From Palsa-506 sp963707065 (lineage in GTDB: Bacteria; Actinomycetota; Actinomycetes; Streptosporangiales; Streptosporangiaceae), in contig CAVPPJ010000018.1 of NCBI GenBank assembly GCA_963707065.1, positions 248,001-312,000 on the forward strand: DNA of 64,000 bases. The letters run 5' to 3'. Below are positions 53,352 through 61,678 of this stretch, piece after piece. Below the pieces are notes generated by a model. The model saw nothing but the letters and a program-made list of their open reading frames with translations, was not told the DNA's origin and did not search any database. Every line of letters starts with the position of its first letter. Positions within the stretch are counted from its first letter, which is position 1. Both the position numbers and the translations under genes were made by a program.

Positions 53352-54410
53352 ATGACGGAGAATGAGGTTGCAACGGGAGCCGATTCCGGACCGTCCGACC
53401 TGGCCGCGCCCGAGCCAGAACGGCACGCGCCGGACCGCAACCTGGCGCTTGAACTGGCCAGGGTGACCGAGGCAGGCGCGATGGCCGCCGCTCGCTGGGT
53501 GGGCCGGGGCGACAAGAACGGCGCCGACGGCGCCGCCGTCAACGCGATGCGGCTGCTGATTAACACCGTGTCGATGGACGGCGTGGTGGTGATCGGCGAG
53601 GGCGAGAAGGACCGCGCGCCGATGCTGTACAACGGCGAGCAGGTCGGCGACGGCAGCGGGCCCGCCTGCGATGTGGCGGTGGACCCGATCGACGGCACCC
53701 GGCTGGCCGCCAACGGCATGTCGAACGCGATATCGGTGCTGGCCGTCAGCGCCCGCGGATCCATGTACGACCCGTCGGCGGTTTTCTACATGTCCAAGCT
53801 CGTCACCGGCCCGGCGGCGGCCGGCCTCGTCGACGTCGAGGCCCCGGCGGCCCACAACATCGCGGCCGTCGCGCGGGCGAAGGGCTGCTCGCCGCATGAC
53901 GTGACGGTCGTCATCCTGAACCGTCCCCGGCATGAGAGCCTGATCGCCGACGTGCGCGCGGCAGGCGCCAGGATCAAGCTCATCACCGACGGCGACGTGG
54001 CCGGCGCCATCATGGCTGCCCGCGACGGCACCGGGATCGACCTGCTGCTCGGCGTCGGCGGCACGCCCGAGGGCATCATCGCCGCGTGCGCGATCAAGTG
54101 CCTGGGCGGAGTCATCCAGGGCAAGCTCGAGCCGCGCGACGACGCCGAGCGCAGCCGCGCCGTCAACGCCGGCCACGACCTTGACCGGGTGCTCACCACG
54201 GACGAGCTTGTCGCCTGTGACGACGCGTTCTTCGCGGCTACCGGGATTACCGACGGTGAGCTGATGGCCGGGGTGCGGTACCGGGCCGGCGGCGCGACCA
54301 CCCACTCGCTGGTCATGCGGGCGCGCTCCGGCACCATCCGCAACATCCGCAGCGAGCACCAGCTGTGGAAGCTCAACGCCTACAGCGCCGTCAACTTCGA
54401 CGGCGACTGA
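53352..54410 (+). CDS. glpX: Class II fructose-1,6-bisphosphatase GlpX
   Basis: 352 residues. Metal and substrate motifs are GEGEKDRAPML (82-92), DVAVDPIDGTRLAANG (DPIDGT 111-116), ITDGDVAGAI and GVGGTPEGIIAACAIKCLGG. This is the class II (GlpX) fold found as the main gluconeogenic FBPase of actinobacteria. The Pro/Glu-rich first 28 residues are extra. ATG 53352 starts 102 bp from the divergent TetR gene. Confidence 0.96.
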   Translation: MTENEVATGADSGPSDLAAPEPERHAPDRNLALELARVTEAGAMAAARWVGRGDKNGADGAAVNAMRLLINTVSMDGVVVIGEGEKDRAPMLYNGEQVGDGSGPACDVAVDPIDGTRLAANGMSNAISVLAVSARGSMYDPSAVFYMSKLVTGPAAAGLVDVEAPAAHNIAAVARAKGCSPHDVTVVILNRPRHESLIADVRAAGARIKLITDGDVAGAIMAARDGTGIDLLLGVGGTPEGIIAACAIKCLGGVIQGKLEPRDDAERSRAVNAGHDLDRVLTTDELVACDDAFFAATGITDGELMAGVRYRAGGATTHSLVMRARSGTIRNIRSEHQLWKLNAYSAVNFDGD

Positions 54411-54485
54411 CCCGCCCGGTCGTTGAGGACTGCCCGGGCAGCGAGACCGCCGGGACACCAGGGCCGCCCGGGCAGTGACCGCCGC

Positions 54486-55103
54486 CTACCGGCCCTTGCC
54501 GCGGCGCAGCGCGTCGAGCCAGCTGCCGCGGCGCGGCCGCACGACCCGCACCCGGCCGCCGAGCGACATGATGCGGACCTCGATCACCGGCATCCCGGGC
54601 CGGGACGGCGGCGCGTCACCGGCGTGTTTCCGGCCCAGTACGGCCGTCTCCGTCAGCACGACGGCGATGCCGTCAGGAACGATCAGGTCCACATGGCCGC
54701 CGACTACCGTCGCGTAGATGGTGACCTGACGGCTCTGCAGCAGCGCCTCGCGCAGATCGAGGATGACCTCACCGAAGATCGCGGTGACCGCAAGGCTTTC
54801 CGGCACGACCCAGCGCCCCGCCCGGCGTTCCCTGGCGAATACCCCCGCTACCGCCCGCCGCGCATCAACCCTGATCGGCTGGGCGGACGGCGCCGCCAGG
54901 TCAGCAGTCAGCGCGGTGAGCTGGCCCAGTGTCCGGGCAGAGTAAGCCCGCTCTGCCCGTTCTGCGTGTTCTCCGAGAGTCAGCCTGCCATCGACAGCAG
55001 CCTCCGTGAGCACGGCCACCACGCGCTCCCGGTCAGCATCGGAGGCCCGCAGGTCACGCGGGGGTAGACGGGATGCCACCTGACCGACGATACCGGACCT
55101 CAC
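54486..55103 (-). CDS. DUF1707 domain protein
   Basis: 205 residues. Residues about 17-70 (RDLRASDADRERVVAVLTEAAVDGRLTLGEHAERAERAYSARTLGQL) are the DUF1707 (SHOCT-like) module found at the N-terminus of many actinobacterial proteins. The rest (AIFGEVILDLREALLQSRQVTIYATVVGGHVDLIVPDGIAV) resembles the LiaF/cell-wall-active response fold. It has no membrane helix. Its role is unknown. It is in convergent position to glpX. Confidence 0.85.
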   Translation of the reverse strand: MRSGIVGQVASRLPPRDLRASDADRERVVAVLTEAAVDGRLTLGEHAERAERAYSARTLGQLTALTADLAAPSAQPIRVDARRAVAGVFARERRAGRWVVPESLAVTAIFGEVILDLREALLQSRQVTIYATVVGGHVDLIVPDGIAVVLTETAVLGRKHAGDAPPSRPGMPVIEVRIMSLGGRVRVVRPRRGSWLDALRRGKGR

Positions 55104-55139
55104 CGCGGCGATCGCTGGTCAGCAGCGGGCACGGCGGCG

Positions 55140-56063
55140 TCAGGTGGTCCAGGTCTTGCCGTAGTCGCCGGTGCCTATCTGCGATACCTCGCCGTTGGCA
55201 CTGGTGAAATACAGATGGCCGTGCCCTTCGCCCCAGGCGATCATTGTCGGCGCGCCGGTGGCTGGCCCTTTATTGACGGTCTTCCACGGTCCCCACTTGC
55301 CATCCCAGCGAGTGGCCTGGATGACCCCGTTCTCGCCGAGTCCGGCCACCACCGTGAAGCCGTTGTGGTCCCAGCGAACGGAGCACAGCGGGGAGGTGAT
55401 GTTCCCGCCAAGGTTCTTCATTTCTGGCCTCTTCGGTTTCCCCAGCTTCGCGGACATTTGGGCCCGGCTGTTAAATTTCGCCAGGTCGCGATCGATCGCG
55501 CCGCTGATGTCGTACTGGTGCATGGTCCACGTTTTCCACGGCTTGGGCACCCGCGGCTGACCTGCCCTGGAGGAAGGATCGGCGATCCACAGCGGGTACT
55601 CGCCGAGACGGGAGCAGTTTCCGGCCTCGGCGAAGGACAGGAAGGTGTAGACCACCGGGCGCCGTCCTGCCTTCTCATGCAGCTCGGACGTCACATTGGC
55701 GCACCAGGCGTCCACCGCCGACGGGCCGAGGCCGTCGGTGACCTCGATGTCCAGGGCGATCGCGTCGCCGTCGCGCAAGCCGAGCTTGCGTATCTCGGCG
55801 AGGAAGAAACTCACCGTTTCCCTGGCGCTCGTCGATGGGTGCCCGAATAGGTATCCGACCCGGACCTTCGAATTCCGGTGCAGCCAGGACCAGTCGTCCG
55901 CAGCGTCGGGGTTCACGTACCTGGTGCCGTTGGACTCGAGTTCGGTGATCTTCACGGCCGCCCAGGTGATGGTCCCGGCCGCGGCGCGCCACCGCTTAGG
56001 CCTGCCCTGGAAGCTGGAGACATCGACGCCGCGCAGCATCTCACTCCCAGTCCGGTCGGTCAC
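55140..56063 (-). CDS. GH25-like lysozyme/muramidase-fold protein
   Basis: 307 residues. The first 200 residues fit the GH25 barrel: GVDVSSFQG, VKITELESNGTRY, VGYLFGHPS, the acidic pair in DAIALDIEVTDG, VYTFLSFAEAG, and MHQYDISGAIDRDLAKF near the end of the domain. The tail of about 85 residues (SVRWDHNGFTVVAGLGENG, TRWDGKWGPWKTV) looks like a fragment of a beta-propeller. No signal peptide is seen, which is odd for a wall-active enzyme. GTG 56063 or ATG 56039 (GGGAG just upstream) could be the start. Confidence 0.8.
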   Translation of the reverse strand: MTDRTGSEMLRGVDVSSFQGRPKRWRAAAGTITWAAVKITELESNGTRYVNPDAADDWSWLHRNSKVRVGYLFGHPSTSARETVSFFLAEIRKLGLRDGDAIALDIEVTDGLGPSAVDAWCANVTSELHEKAGRRPVVYTFLSFAEAGNCSRLGEYPLWIADPSSRAGQPRVPKPWKTWTMHQYDISGAIDRDLAKFNSRAQMSAKLGKPKRPEMKNLGGNITSPLCSVRWDHNGFTVVAGLGENGVIQATRWDGKWGPWKTVNKGPATGAPTMIAWGEGHGHLYFTSANGEVSQIGTGDYGKTWTT

Positions 56064-56228
56064 TCCTCGCAGCCAGTTACCACGCCGCGACTATTCAGCA
56101 TGGCGACCTTATCGTGCACCGATCCGCGCCGCGTCCGGTCCCCGGCCTTCACCGCTTCCGGCCGGCCGCCCCGGCCTGTTAGTTTGGGCAAAGCAAATAT
56201 TTGGTCCGGGGCGGAGGAGAGATCGCGC

Positions 56229-58157
56229 GTGGGCGAGTATCCGAATGGCAAGGCGGGACCGGCGGTGCTGGCGGGGGGCAGCCTCCCCGCCGACCGCTAC
56301 AAGTGGGTAGCGCTGTCGAATACGACGCTCGGCATGCTGGCGGCGACCGTCAACGCCTCCATCGTGATCATCTCGCTGCCTGCCATCTTCCGCGGGATCC
56401 ACCTGGATCCGCTGCAGCCTGCCAACGTCAGCTACCTGCTGTGGATGCTGATGGGATACCTGGTGGTGTCGGCGGTACTCGTCGTCACGCTGGGGCGGCT
56501 CGGCGACATCTACGGCCGCGTCCGGATGTACAACATGGGCTTCGCGATCTTCGGGATCGGGGCGCTCGCACTGCCCTTCGACCCGTATACCGGGCCAAAC
56601 GGGGCGCTCTGGCTAATCGGCTGGCGGATCGTCCAGGCCACCGGCGGTGCCATGCTGATGGCCAACTCCCCCGCGATCCTGACCGACGCTTTCCCCTCGA
56701 ATCAGCGCGGAATGGCGATGGGCATCAATCAGGTCGCCGGCATCTCCGGGATGTTCTTCGGCCTGATCCTGGGCGGGATACTGGCCGCGATCGACTGGCG
56801 GCTGGTGTTCATCGTGTCCGTGCCGATCGGCATCGGCGGCACGATCTGGTCCTACCTGAGCCTGCGCGAGACCGGGATCAGGACCAAGGCACGCATCGAC
56901 TGGCTGGGCAACCTCACCTTCGCGATCGGCCTGATCGCCCTGCTCACCGGAATCACGTACGGCATCCAGCCTTATGGCGGGCACCCGATGGGCTGGACGA
57001 GCCCCGTGGTGCTGACCGGCCTGATCGGCGGCGTCGCGCTGCTGACCGCGTTCTGCTTCATCGAGCAGCGGGTCGACAGCCCGATGTTCGACCTGAAGCT
57101 GCTGCGGATCCGCGCGTTCGCGGCCGGCGGCGCGGCGACGCTGCTCGCCTCGATCGCCCGCGGCGGCCTGCAGTTCATGCTGATCATCTGGCTGCAGGGC
57201 ATCTGGCTGCCGCTGCACGACTACCTCTTCAAGGACACCCCGCTCTGGGCTGGCATCTACCTGCTGCCGCTGACCTGCGGCTTCGTCGTATCGGGGCCGA
57301 TTTCCGGCTGGCTGTCCGACAAGCATGGCGCGCGCGCGTTTGCCTCCGGCGGGCTGCTGGTCTCTGCTGCGGCCTTCAGCGGCCTGATTCTGCTGCCCAC
57401 CGACTTCCGGTATGAGATGTTCGCGATCCTGATCTTCGTGGCGGGCGCCGGGATGGGCCTGTTCTCCGCCCCGAACGCGGCCGCGATCATGAATAGCGTC
57501 CCGGCGAATCAGCGCGGCGCCGCATCCGGAATGCTGGCCACCTTCCAGAACTCCGGCTTCGTGCTGTCGATCGGCATCTTCTTCTCGCTGATGATCGCCG
57601 GGCTGGCGAGCACGCTGCCGACAACGCTCAGCCGCGGGCTCATCGCGCAGGGCGTGCCGGCCGGGACCGCGCATCAGATCGCCCAGCTGCCGCCGGTGGG
57701 CAGCCTGTTCGCCGCCTTCCTCGGCATCAACCCGGTGCACCAGCTGCTGGCCCCGACCGGCGTGCTGGCGCATCTGCCAGCCGCCAACGTGAGGCTGCTG
57801 ACCGGGCAGCATTTCTTCCCCGAGCTGCTCTCCGGGCCGTTCCACCACGGGCTGGAGATCGTCTTCAGCATGGCCGTCGTGCTGCTGGTCATCGCGGCAG
57901 CAGCCTCGGCGATGCGCGGGGGCAGGTACATCAACGACGAGCAGTCAAGCGCGACCGGCCCAGCCGTCGCCGTCGACGTGGCCGGCTCGGTGGACCCAGT
58001 TGGTGCCGCCGGCACAGCTGCCGCCGCCGGCACAGCTGCCGCCGGCACGAACGGTGCCGCCGGCACGAACGGTGCCGCGGGAGCCGCGGGTACCGTCGCA
58101 TCGAACGGCGACCAGCGGGCCGCGCCGGTCGGCGGCAGGCGGGCTACGCCCGAGTGA
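56229..58157 (+). CDS. MFS transporter, DHA2 (14-TM) family
   Basis: 642 residues with about 14 hydrophobic segments. Motif A is LGRLGDIYGRVRMYNMG; motif C-like GINQVAGISGMFFGLILGGIL lies in TM5. A C-terminal Ala/Gly/Thr-rich tail (repeats AAGTAAAAGT, AAGTNG) follows the last helix. DHA2 proteins export drugs and other compounds using the proton gradient. GTG 56229 follows GGAGGAG. Upstream residues (55878-56228) are non-conserved and were dropped. The MarR gene next to it reads convergently, so its control of this transporter is not clear. Confidence 0.9.
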   Translation: MGEYPNGKAGPAVLAGGSLPADRYKWVALSNTTLGMLAATVNASIVIISLPAIFRGIHLDPLQPANVSYLLWMLMGYLVVSAVLVVTLGRLGDIYGRVRMYNMGFAIFGIGALALPFDPYTGPNGALWLIGWRIVQATGGAMLMANSPAILTDAFPSNQRGMAMGINQVAGISGMFFGLILGGILAAIDWRLVFIVSVPIGIGGTIWSYLSLRETGIRTKARIDWLGNLTFAIGLIALLTGITYGIQPYGGHPMGWTSPVVLTGLIGGVALLTAFCFIEQRVDSPMFDLKLLRIRAFAAGGAATLLASIARGGLQFMLIIWLQGIWLPLHDYLFKDTPLWAGIYLLPLTCGFVVSGPISGWLSDKHGARAFASGGLLVSAAAFSGLILLPTDFRYEMFAILIFVAGAGMGLFSAPNAAAIMNSVPANQRGAASGMLATFQNSGFVLSIGIFFSLMIAGLASTLPTTLSRGLIAQGVPAGTAHQIAQLPPVGSLFAAFLGINPVHQLLAPTGVLAHLPAANVRLLTGQHFFPELLSGPFHHGLEIVFSMAVVLLVIAAAASAMRGGRYINDEQSSATGPAVAVDVAGSVDPVGAAGTAAAAGTAAAGTNGAAGTNGAAGAAGTVASNGDQRAAPVGGRRATPE

Positions 58158-58205
58158 CCTGGACGGACCTTACGGCGGGCCGACGGTCATCAGGACCGGC
58201 TGCGG

Positions 58206-58736
58206 TCAGGACAGGTACCGCTCGCGGGCGGCGTTGCCGACCGGGCAGCCGCCCGCGCCACCGCGGCATGCGGCCGTGTCGCACAGGCGGCAGATCCAGC
58301 GGGTGGCGCCCGGCCCGCGGATGAGCCCGGCCAGCACCTTCCCGGCCAGCTGATCGAAGGCAGCGCGCTCCGCAGGCGACAGCACGTCCAGCGCGCCATC
58401 GAGAACCCCGGCGCGCGCCACCGCGACCTGCTGCGCCGCGGCCCGGCCGGCCTCGGTGAGGGAGATGGACGCGGAACGCCCATCAGCGCCGGGGCCGCGG
58501 CGCACGTAGCCCGCATCCTCCAGCCGGTCTAGCAGGCGGACGGTGCCCGACGAGGTGAGCCCCAGCACCTGGCGGAGCCGGTCGACCGACGGCCGGTCCA
58601 GGAAATGCAGCAGCGCCGAGAGAGCCGCGGCCGCCGACTCCGGCCTGCCGCTGGCCTCGGCCATGGCATCAGCCGTGCGGTCGGCGATGACGAGAGACAG
58701 CGCGCCGAGCAGATTCCCCGTCCGGTCGGGCGGCAT
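58206..58736 (-). CDS. MarR-family transcriptional regulator with C-terminal Cys cluster
   Basis: 176 residues. The winged helix is ALSALLHFLDRPSVDRLRQVLGLTSSGTVRLLDRLEDAGYVRRGPGADGRSASISLTEAG, with the typical D-G-R wing. The C-terminal tail WICRLCDTAACRGGAGGCPVGNAA has four Cys (C-x2-C-x4-C-x6-C) suited to a metal or redox switch. Similar tails occur in other actinobacterial MarR proteins. It is the second gene after DUF3224, 10 bp apart, and a palindromic operator lies before DUF3224. Confidence 0.9.
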   Translation of the reverse strand: MPPDRTGNLLGALSLVIADRTADAMAEASGRPESAAAALSALLHFLDRPSVDRLRQVLGLTSSGTVRLLDRLEDAGYVRRGPGADGRSASISLTEAGRAAAQQVAVARAGVLDGALDVLSPAERAAFDQLAGKVLAGLIRGPGATRWICRLCDTAACRGGAGGCPVGNAARERYLS

Positions 58737-58745
58737 TCCGGACCG

Positions 58746-59147
58746 TCAGCCGAGGTCGTAGTCGAGCGTGAAGGTGCCGCCCGGCTGCCCGCTCGCGGCA
58801 ACGGCGCTGCCGGTGCCGTGCAGCCCGCGCAGCTCACCGGAGCCCGAGCCGTCCACGACCTGCCAGGTCGTGCTGGCCGCGCCGTTCTCGAAGGCGCCGT
58901 CGCCGCGCAGCACGAAGCTGCCGGAGCGGTCACCGATCCGCCCGACCATGCGCTCCAGCCCGGTGTAGGCGGCAGTGCCGTCCTCGCGGTAGAACATCAC
59001 GGTCTCCGACTTGCCGGTGGCCTCGAGATCGCCGGCGTAGGCGAACGTCATGCTCGCCTTGGTGAGCTTCTCGTTGCCGTCTAGCTCCTCGTAGGTGTTC
59101 TCATCCCAGGCCGTGACCTTGAAGGTGCCCTCGGCGCGTTCCGTCAT
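58746..59147 (-). CDS. DUF3224 protein (avidin-like barrel)
   Basis: 133 residues. AEGTFKVTAWDENTYEELDGNEKLTKASMTFAYAGDLEATGKSETVMFYREDGTAAYTGLERMVGRIGDRSGSFVLRGDGAFE is the whole DUF3224 domain, a small beta-barrel related to allene oxide cyclase-like folds. The function is unknown. ATG 59147 follows GGAGGAG with a six-base gap; the earlier start at 59174 would lie in the operator. It is co-transcribed with the MarR gene. Confidence 0.9.
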   Translation of the reverse strand: MTERAEGTFKVTAWDENTYEELDGNEKLTKASMTFAYAGDLEATGKSETVMFYREDGTAAYTGLERMVGRIGDRSGSFVLRGDGAFENGAASTTWQVVDGSGSGELRGLHGTGSAVAASGQPGGTFTLDYDLG

Positions 59148-59172
59148 GACGAACTCCTCCTGTCGGCGAAAC

Positions 59173-59198
59173 ATGTGTGTGCGTCACACATATTATCA
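59173..59198 (-). promoter_or_regulatory. Extended -10 promoter with palindromic operator for DUF3224-marR
   Basis: On the minus strand TGATAATAT (59198-59190) is an extended -10 box. It overlaps a perfect inverted repeat ATGTGTG (59173-59179)/CACACAT (59185-59191) with a 5-bp centre. A regulator bound there would block RNA polymerase. The MarR protein two genes along is the obvious candidate. Confidence 0.7.
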
Positions 59199-59205
59199 GG
59201 CAGCA

Positions 59206-59253
59206 CAGCGGTTCGGTTATGGCCGGTGGGGACCGGCCATAACCGAACCGCTG
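59206..59253. terminator. Perfect 22-bp hairpin upstream of DUF3224-marR
   Basis: Arms 59206-59227 and 59232-59253 are exactly complementary over 22 bp (starts CAGCGGTTCGG) with a GGGG loop. It can end transcription from the small gene to the right. The rest of 59148-59460 is a G+C-rich stretch with repeated GGCAGCACAGGGCCGAGC at about 59338 and 59400, and no gene seen. Confidence 0.75.
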
Positions 59254-59460
59254 ATTGCTGGGTCCGCACGGGCCGGGGCCAGTGTGACGGGCGGGCCGGG
59301 AGAGGCCTACGTGACGGGCTGGCACTGGCCGGCCCGGGGCAGCACAGGGCCGAGCGGGACGGAATCGCCTGCGCGGCGGGCAGGCACAGGGCCCGGCCGG
59401 GGCAGCACAGGGCCGAGCGTGGGCCTGCCTGCGCGGCGGGCTGAGCTGGCAGGCGGGCAG

Positions 59461-59685
59461 TTACAGCTCGACGGTGATGCTGCCGCCGGTCGCGAGGGCC
59501 GTCCGGAGGACGTTCTCCGCCGCGTCGAGCGCGGCACGCGCGGTGATCGCGTGCGTATGCGCCCGGTCGATGTCGCCGAGCCCGATGCAGTCGTAGGCGA
59601 CCTTCGCATCGTGCGTGGCCTGCTGCAGCTGGCGGGCCGCCTCGGTCACGTCGACCGCGGCGCTGCCTGGTTCTGCGATGCTCAT
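59461..59685 (-). CDS. Small hypothetical protein (74 aa)
   Basis: MSIAEPGSAAVDVTEAARQL, then a helix-rich, Ala/Asp-rich sequence (HDAKVAYDCIGLGDIDRAHTH, RAALDAAENVLRTAL), ending GGSITVEL. Two or three amphipathic helices are likely. I know no family. GGATGTGGGGAC precedes the ATG. It stands alone between the DUF3224 operator region and the divergent fumarase gene. Confidence 0.65.
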   Translation of the reverse strand: MSIAEPGSAAVDVTEAARQLQQATHDAKVAYDCIGLGDIDRAHTHAITARAALDAAENVLRTALATGGSITVEL

Positions 59686-60007
59686 GTCCCCACATCCTTA
59701 TCTTGCCTGGCACGGGCCTGGCGGCACCCTGACCGGATGCCCGGCACTTACCCAGGGCGATCCCCGTCATGCACTGACCCGCCCGCGGCACTCCGGGCGG
59801 TATCCCAGCGGATTCCGCCCTGATGCCTATCGTGCCGGTCAGCAGGCGCCGGCCGGGCCGGAGCCGGAGAACTCGCCGTTAGCAATCCCGGCCCGGCGCG
59901 CGATCAGCGTGATCCCGGGCCGCCGTCACCGCAGCTGCCGTCCGCACCCGCCACGGCGCGATCTACGATTGGCAGCACCAGCGACCCCGCACGAGGATGT
60001 GCCGTCC
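59686..60007. other. Divergent intergenic region before the class I fumarase gene
   Basis: 322 bp without a supported gene. TACGAT at about 59963 could be a -10 box for the fumarase, but no matching -35 is clear. Nothing else recognisable. Confidence 0.35.
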
Positions 60008-61666
60008 ATGCCCGAGTTCCGCTATGCCGACCTGCTGCCGCTAGGCCCGGACAGCACCGACTACCGCCTGGTCACTGGTGACGGGATCAGCACCGGGCGC
60101 TCGTTCGGCCGGGATTTTCTCGAGGTTGACCCGGGCGTCCTCACCCTGCTCACGGCAACGGCCATGCGCGACATCGCGCACCTGCTGCGGCCGGGCCACC
60201 TGCGGCAGCTCCGCTCGATCCTGGACGACGCCGACGCCAGCGGCAACGACCGCTTCGTGGCCCGTGACCTGCTGAAGAACGCGTGCATCGCGGCCGGCGG
60301 CGTGCTGCCGATGTGCCAGGACACCGGCACCGCGATCGTGATGGGCAAGCGCGGCCAGCACGTGCTCACGGACGGCCGGGACGAGGAGCACATCGCCCGC
60401 GGCGTCTACGACGCGTACACCCAGCTGAACCTGCGCTATTCGCAGCTCGCCCCGCTGACCATGTGGGACGAGCGGAACACCGGCACGAACCTGCCGGCCC
60501 AGATCGAGCTCTACGCGACGGCGGGCGGCCAGTACAAGTTCCTCTTCATGGCCAAGGGCGGCGGGTCGGCGAACAAGTCGTTCCTGTTCCAGCAGACCAA
60601 GGCGGTGCTGAACCCCGCCTCGATGGCCGCCTTCCTGGAGGAGAAGATCCGCTCGCTGGGCACCGCGGCCTGCCCGCCGTATCACCTTGCGATCGTCGTC
60701 GGCGGGACCAGCGCCGAGTACGCGCTGAAGACCGCGAAGTACGCCTCCGCCCGCTACCTGGACACGCTGCCGGGCGCGGGCGGCGGCGCCGGGCACGGGT
60801 TCCGCGACACCGAGCTTGAGCAGCAGGTGCTCCAGATCACCCGGCGGACCGGGATCGGCGCCCAGTTCGGCGGCAAGTACTTCTGCCATGACGTGCGGGT
60901 GATCCGGCTGCCCCGGCACGGCGCGTCCTGCCCGGTCGCGATCGCGGTGTCCTGCTCGGCCGACCGGCAGGCGCTGGGCAAGATCACCTCCGATGGCGTG
61001 TTCCTGGAGCGGCTGGAAGCCGACCCGGCGCAGTACCTGCCGGAGACCACCGAGGATGACCTGGACAGCGACGTGGTCAGGATCGACCTGTCCAGGCCGA
61101 TGCACGAGATCCGGGCCGAGCTGTCGAGGTACCCGATCAGGACGCGGCTCGCGCTGACCGGGCCGATGGTGGTCGCCAGGGACATCGCGCACGCGAAGAT
61201 CGCGGAACGGCTGGCGGCGGGCGAGCCGATGCCCGGCTACCTGCGCGATCACGCCGTCTACTACGCGGGCCCGGCCAAGACGCCGGAGGGCTACGCGTCC
61301 GGGTCGTTCGGGCCGACGACCGCGGGCCGGATGGACTCCTACGTCGATCAGTTCCAGGCGGCGGGCGGGTCGCTGGTCATGCTGGCCAAGGGAAACCGGT
61401 CGGCCGCGGTGACCGCCGCCTGCCGCGAGCACGGCGGCTTCTACCTGGGCTCGGTCGGCGGCGCCGCGGCGAAGCTGGCGCGCGACTGCATCACGAAGGT
61501 CGAGGTACTGGAGTACCCCGAGCTGGGCATGGAGGCGGTCTGGCGGATCGAGGTCCGCGATTTCCCGGCGTTCATCGTGGTCGATGACAAGGGCAATGAC
61601 TTCTTCGCCGATGGGAGCGGGCCGGCCGCGCCGCTGCTGACCATCGGCTCGGCGCCGGGCCATTAG
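60008..61666 (+). CDS. Class I (iron-sulfur) fumarate hydratase
   Basis: 552 residues from ATG 60008. Signs include VLPMCQDTGTAIVMGKRG with cluster Cys103, KGGGSANKSFLFQQTKAVL, FGGKYFCHDVRVIRLPRHGASCPVAIAVSCSADR, and the C-terminal domain PTTAGRMDSYVDQFQAAGGSLVMLAKGNRS, a layout shared with FumA/FumB. The [4Fe-4S] enzyme interconverts fumarate and malate and is oxygen-sensitive. GAGGA lies about 10 bases before the ATG. Upstream residues of the open frame (to 59615) are unlike the family. It precedes fumC by 12 bp. Confidence 0.93.
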   Translation: MPEFRYADLLPLGPDSTDYRLVTGDGISTGRSFGRDFLEVDPGVLTLLTATAMRDIAHLLRPGHLRQLRSILDDADASGNDRFVARDLLKNACIAAGGVLPMCQDTGTAIVMGKRGQHVLTDGRDEEHIARGVYDAYTQLNLRYSQLAPLTMWDERNTGTNLPAQIELYATAGGQYKFLFMAKGGGSANKSFLFQQTKAVLNPASMAAFLEEKIRSLGTAACPPYHLAIVVGGTSAEYALKTAKYASARYLDTLPGAGGGAGHGFRDTELEQQVLQITRRTGIGAQFGGKYFCHDVRVIRLPRHGASCPVAIAVSCSADRQALGKITSDGVFLERLEADPAQYLPETTEDDLDSDVVRIDLSRPMHEIRAELSRYPIRTRLALTGPMVVARDIAHAKIAERLAAGEPMPGYLRDHAVYYAGPAKTPEGYASGSFGPTTAGRMDSYVDQFQAAGGSLVMLAKGNRSAAVTAACREHGGFYLGSVGGAAAKLARDCITKVEVLEYPELGMEAVWRIEVRDFPAFIVVDDKGNDFFADGSGPAAPLLTIGSAPGH

Positions 61667-61678
61667 GAGGCGGGCACC

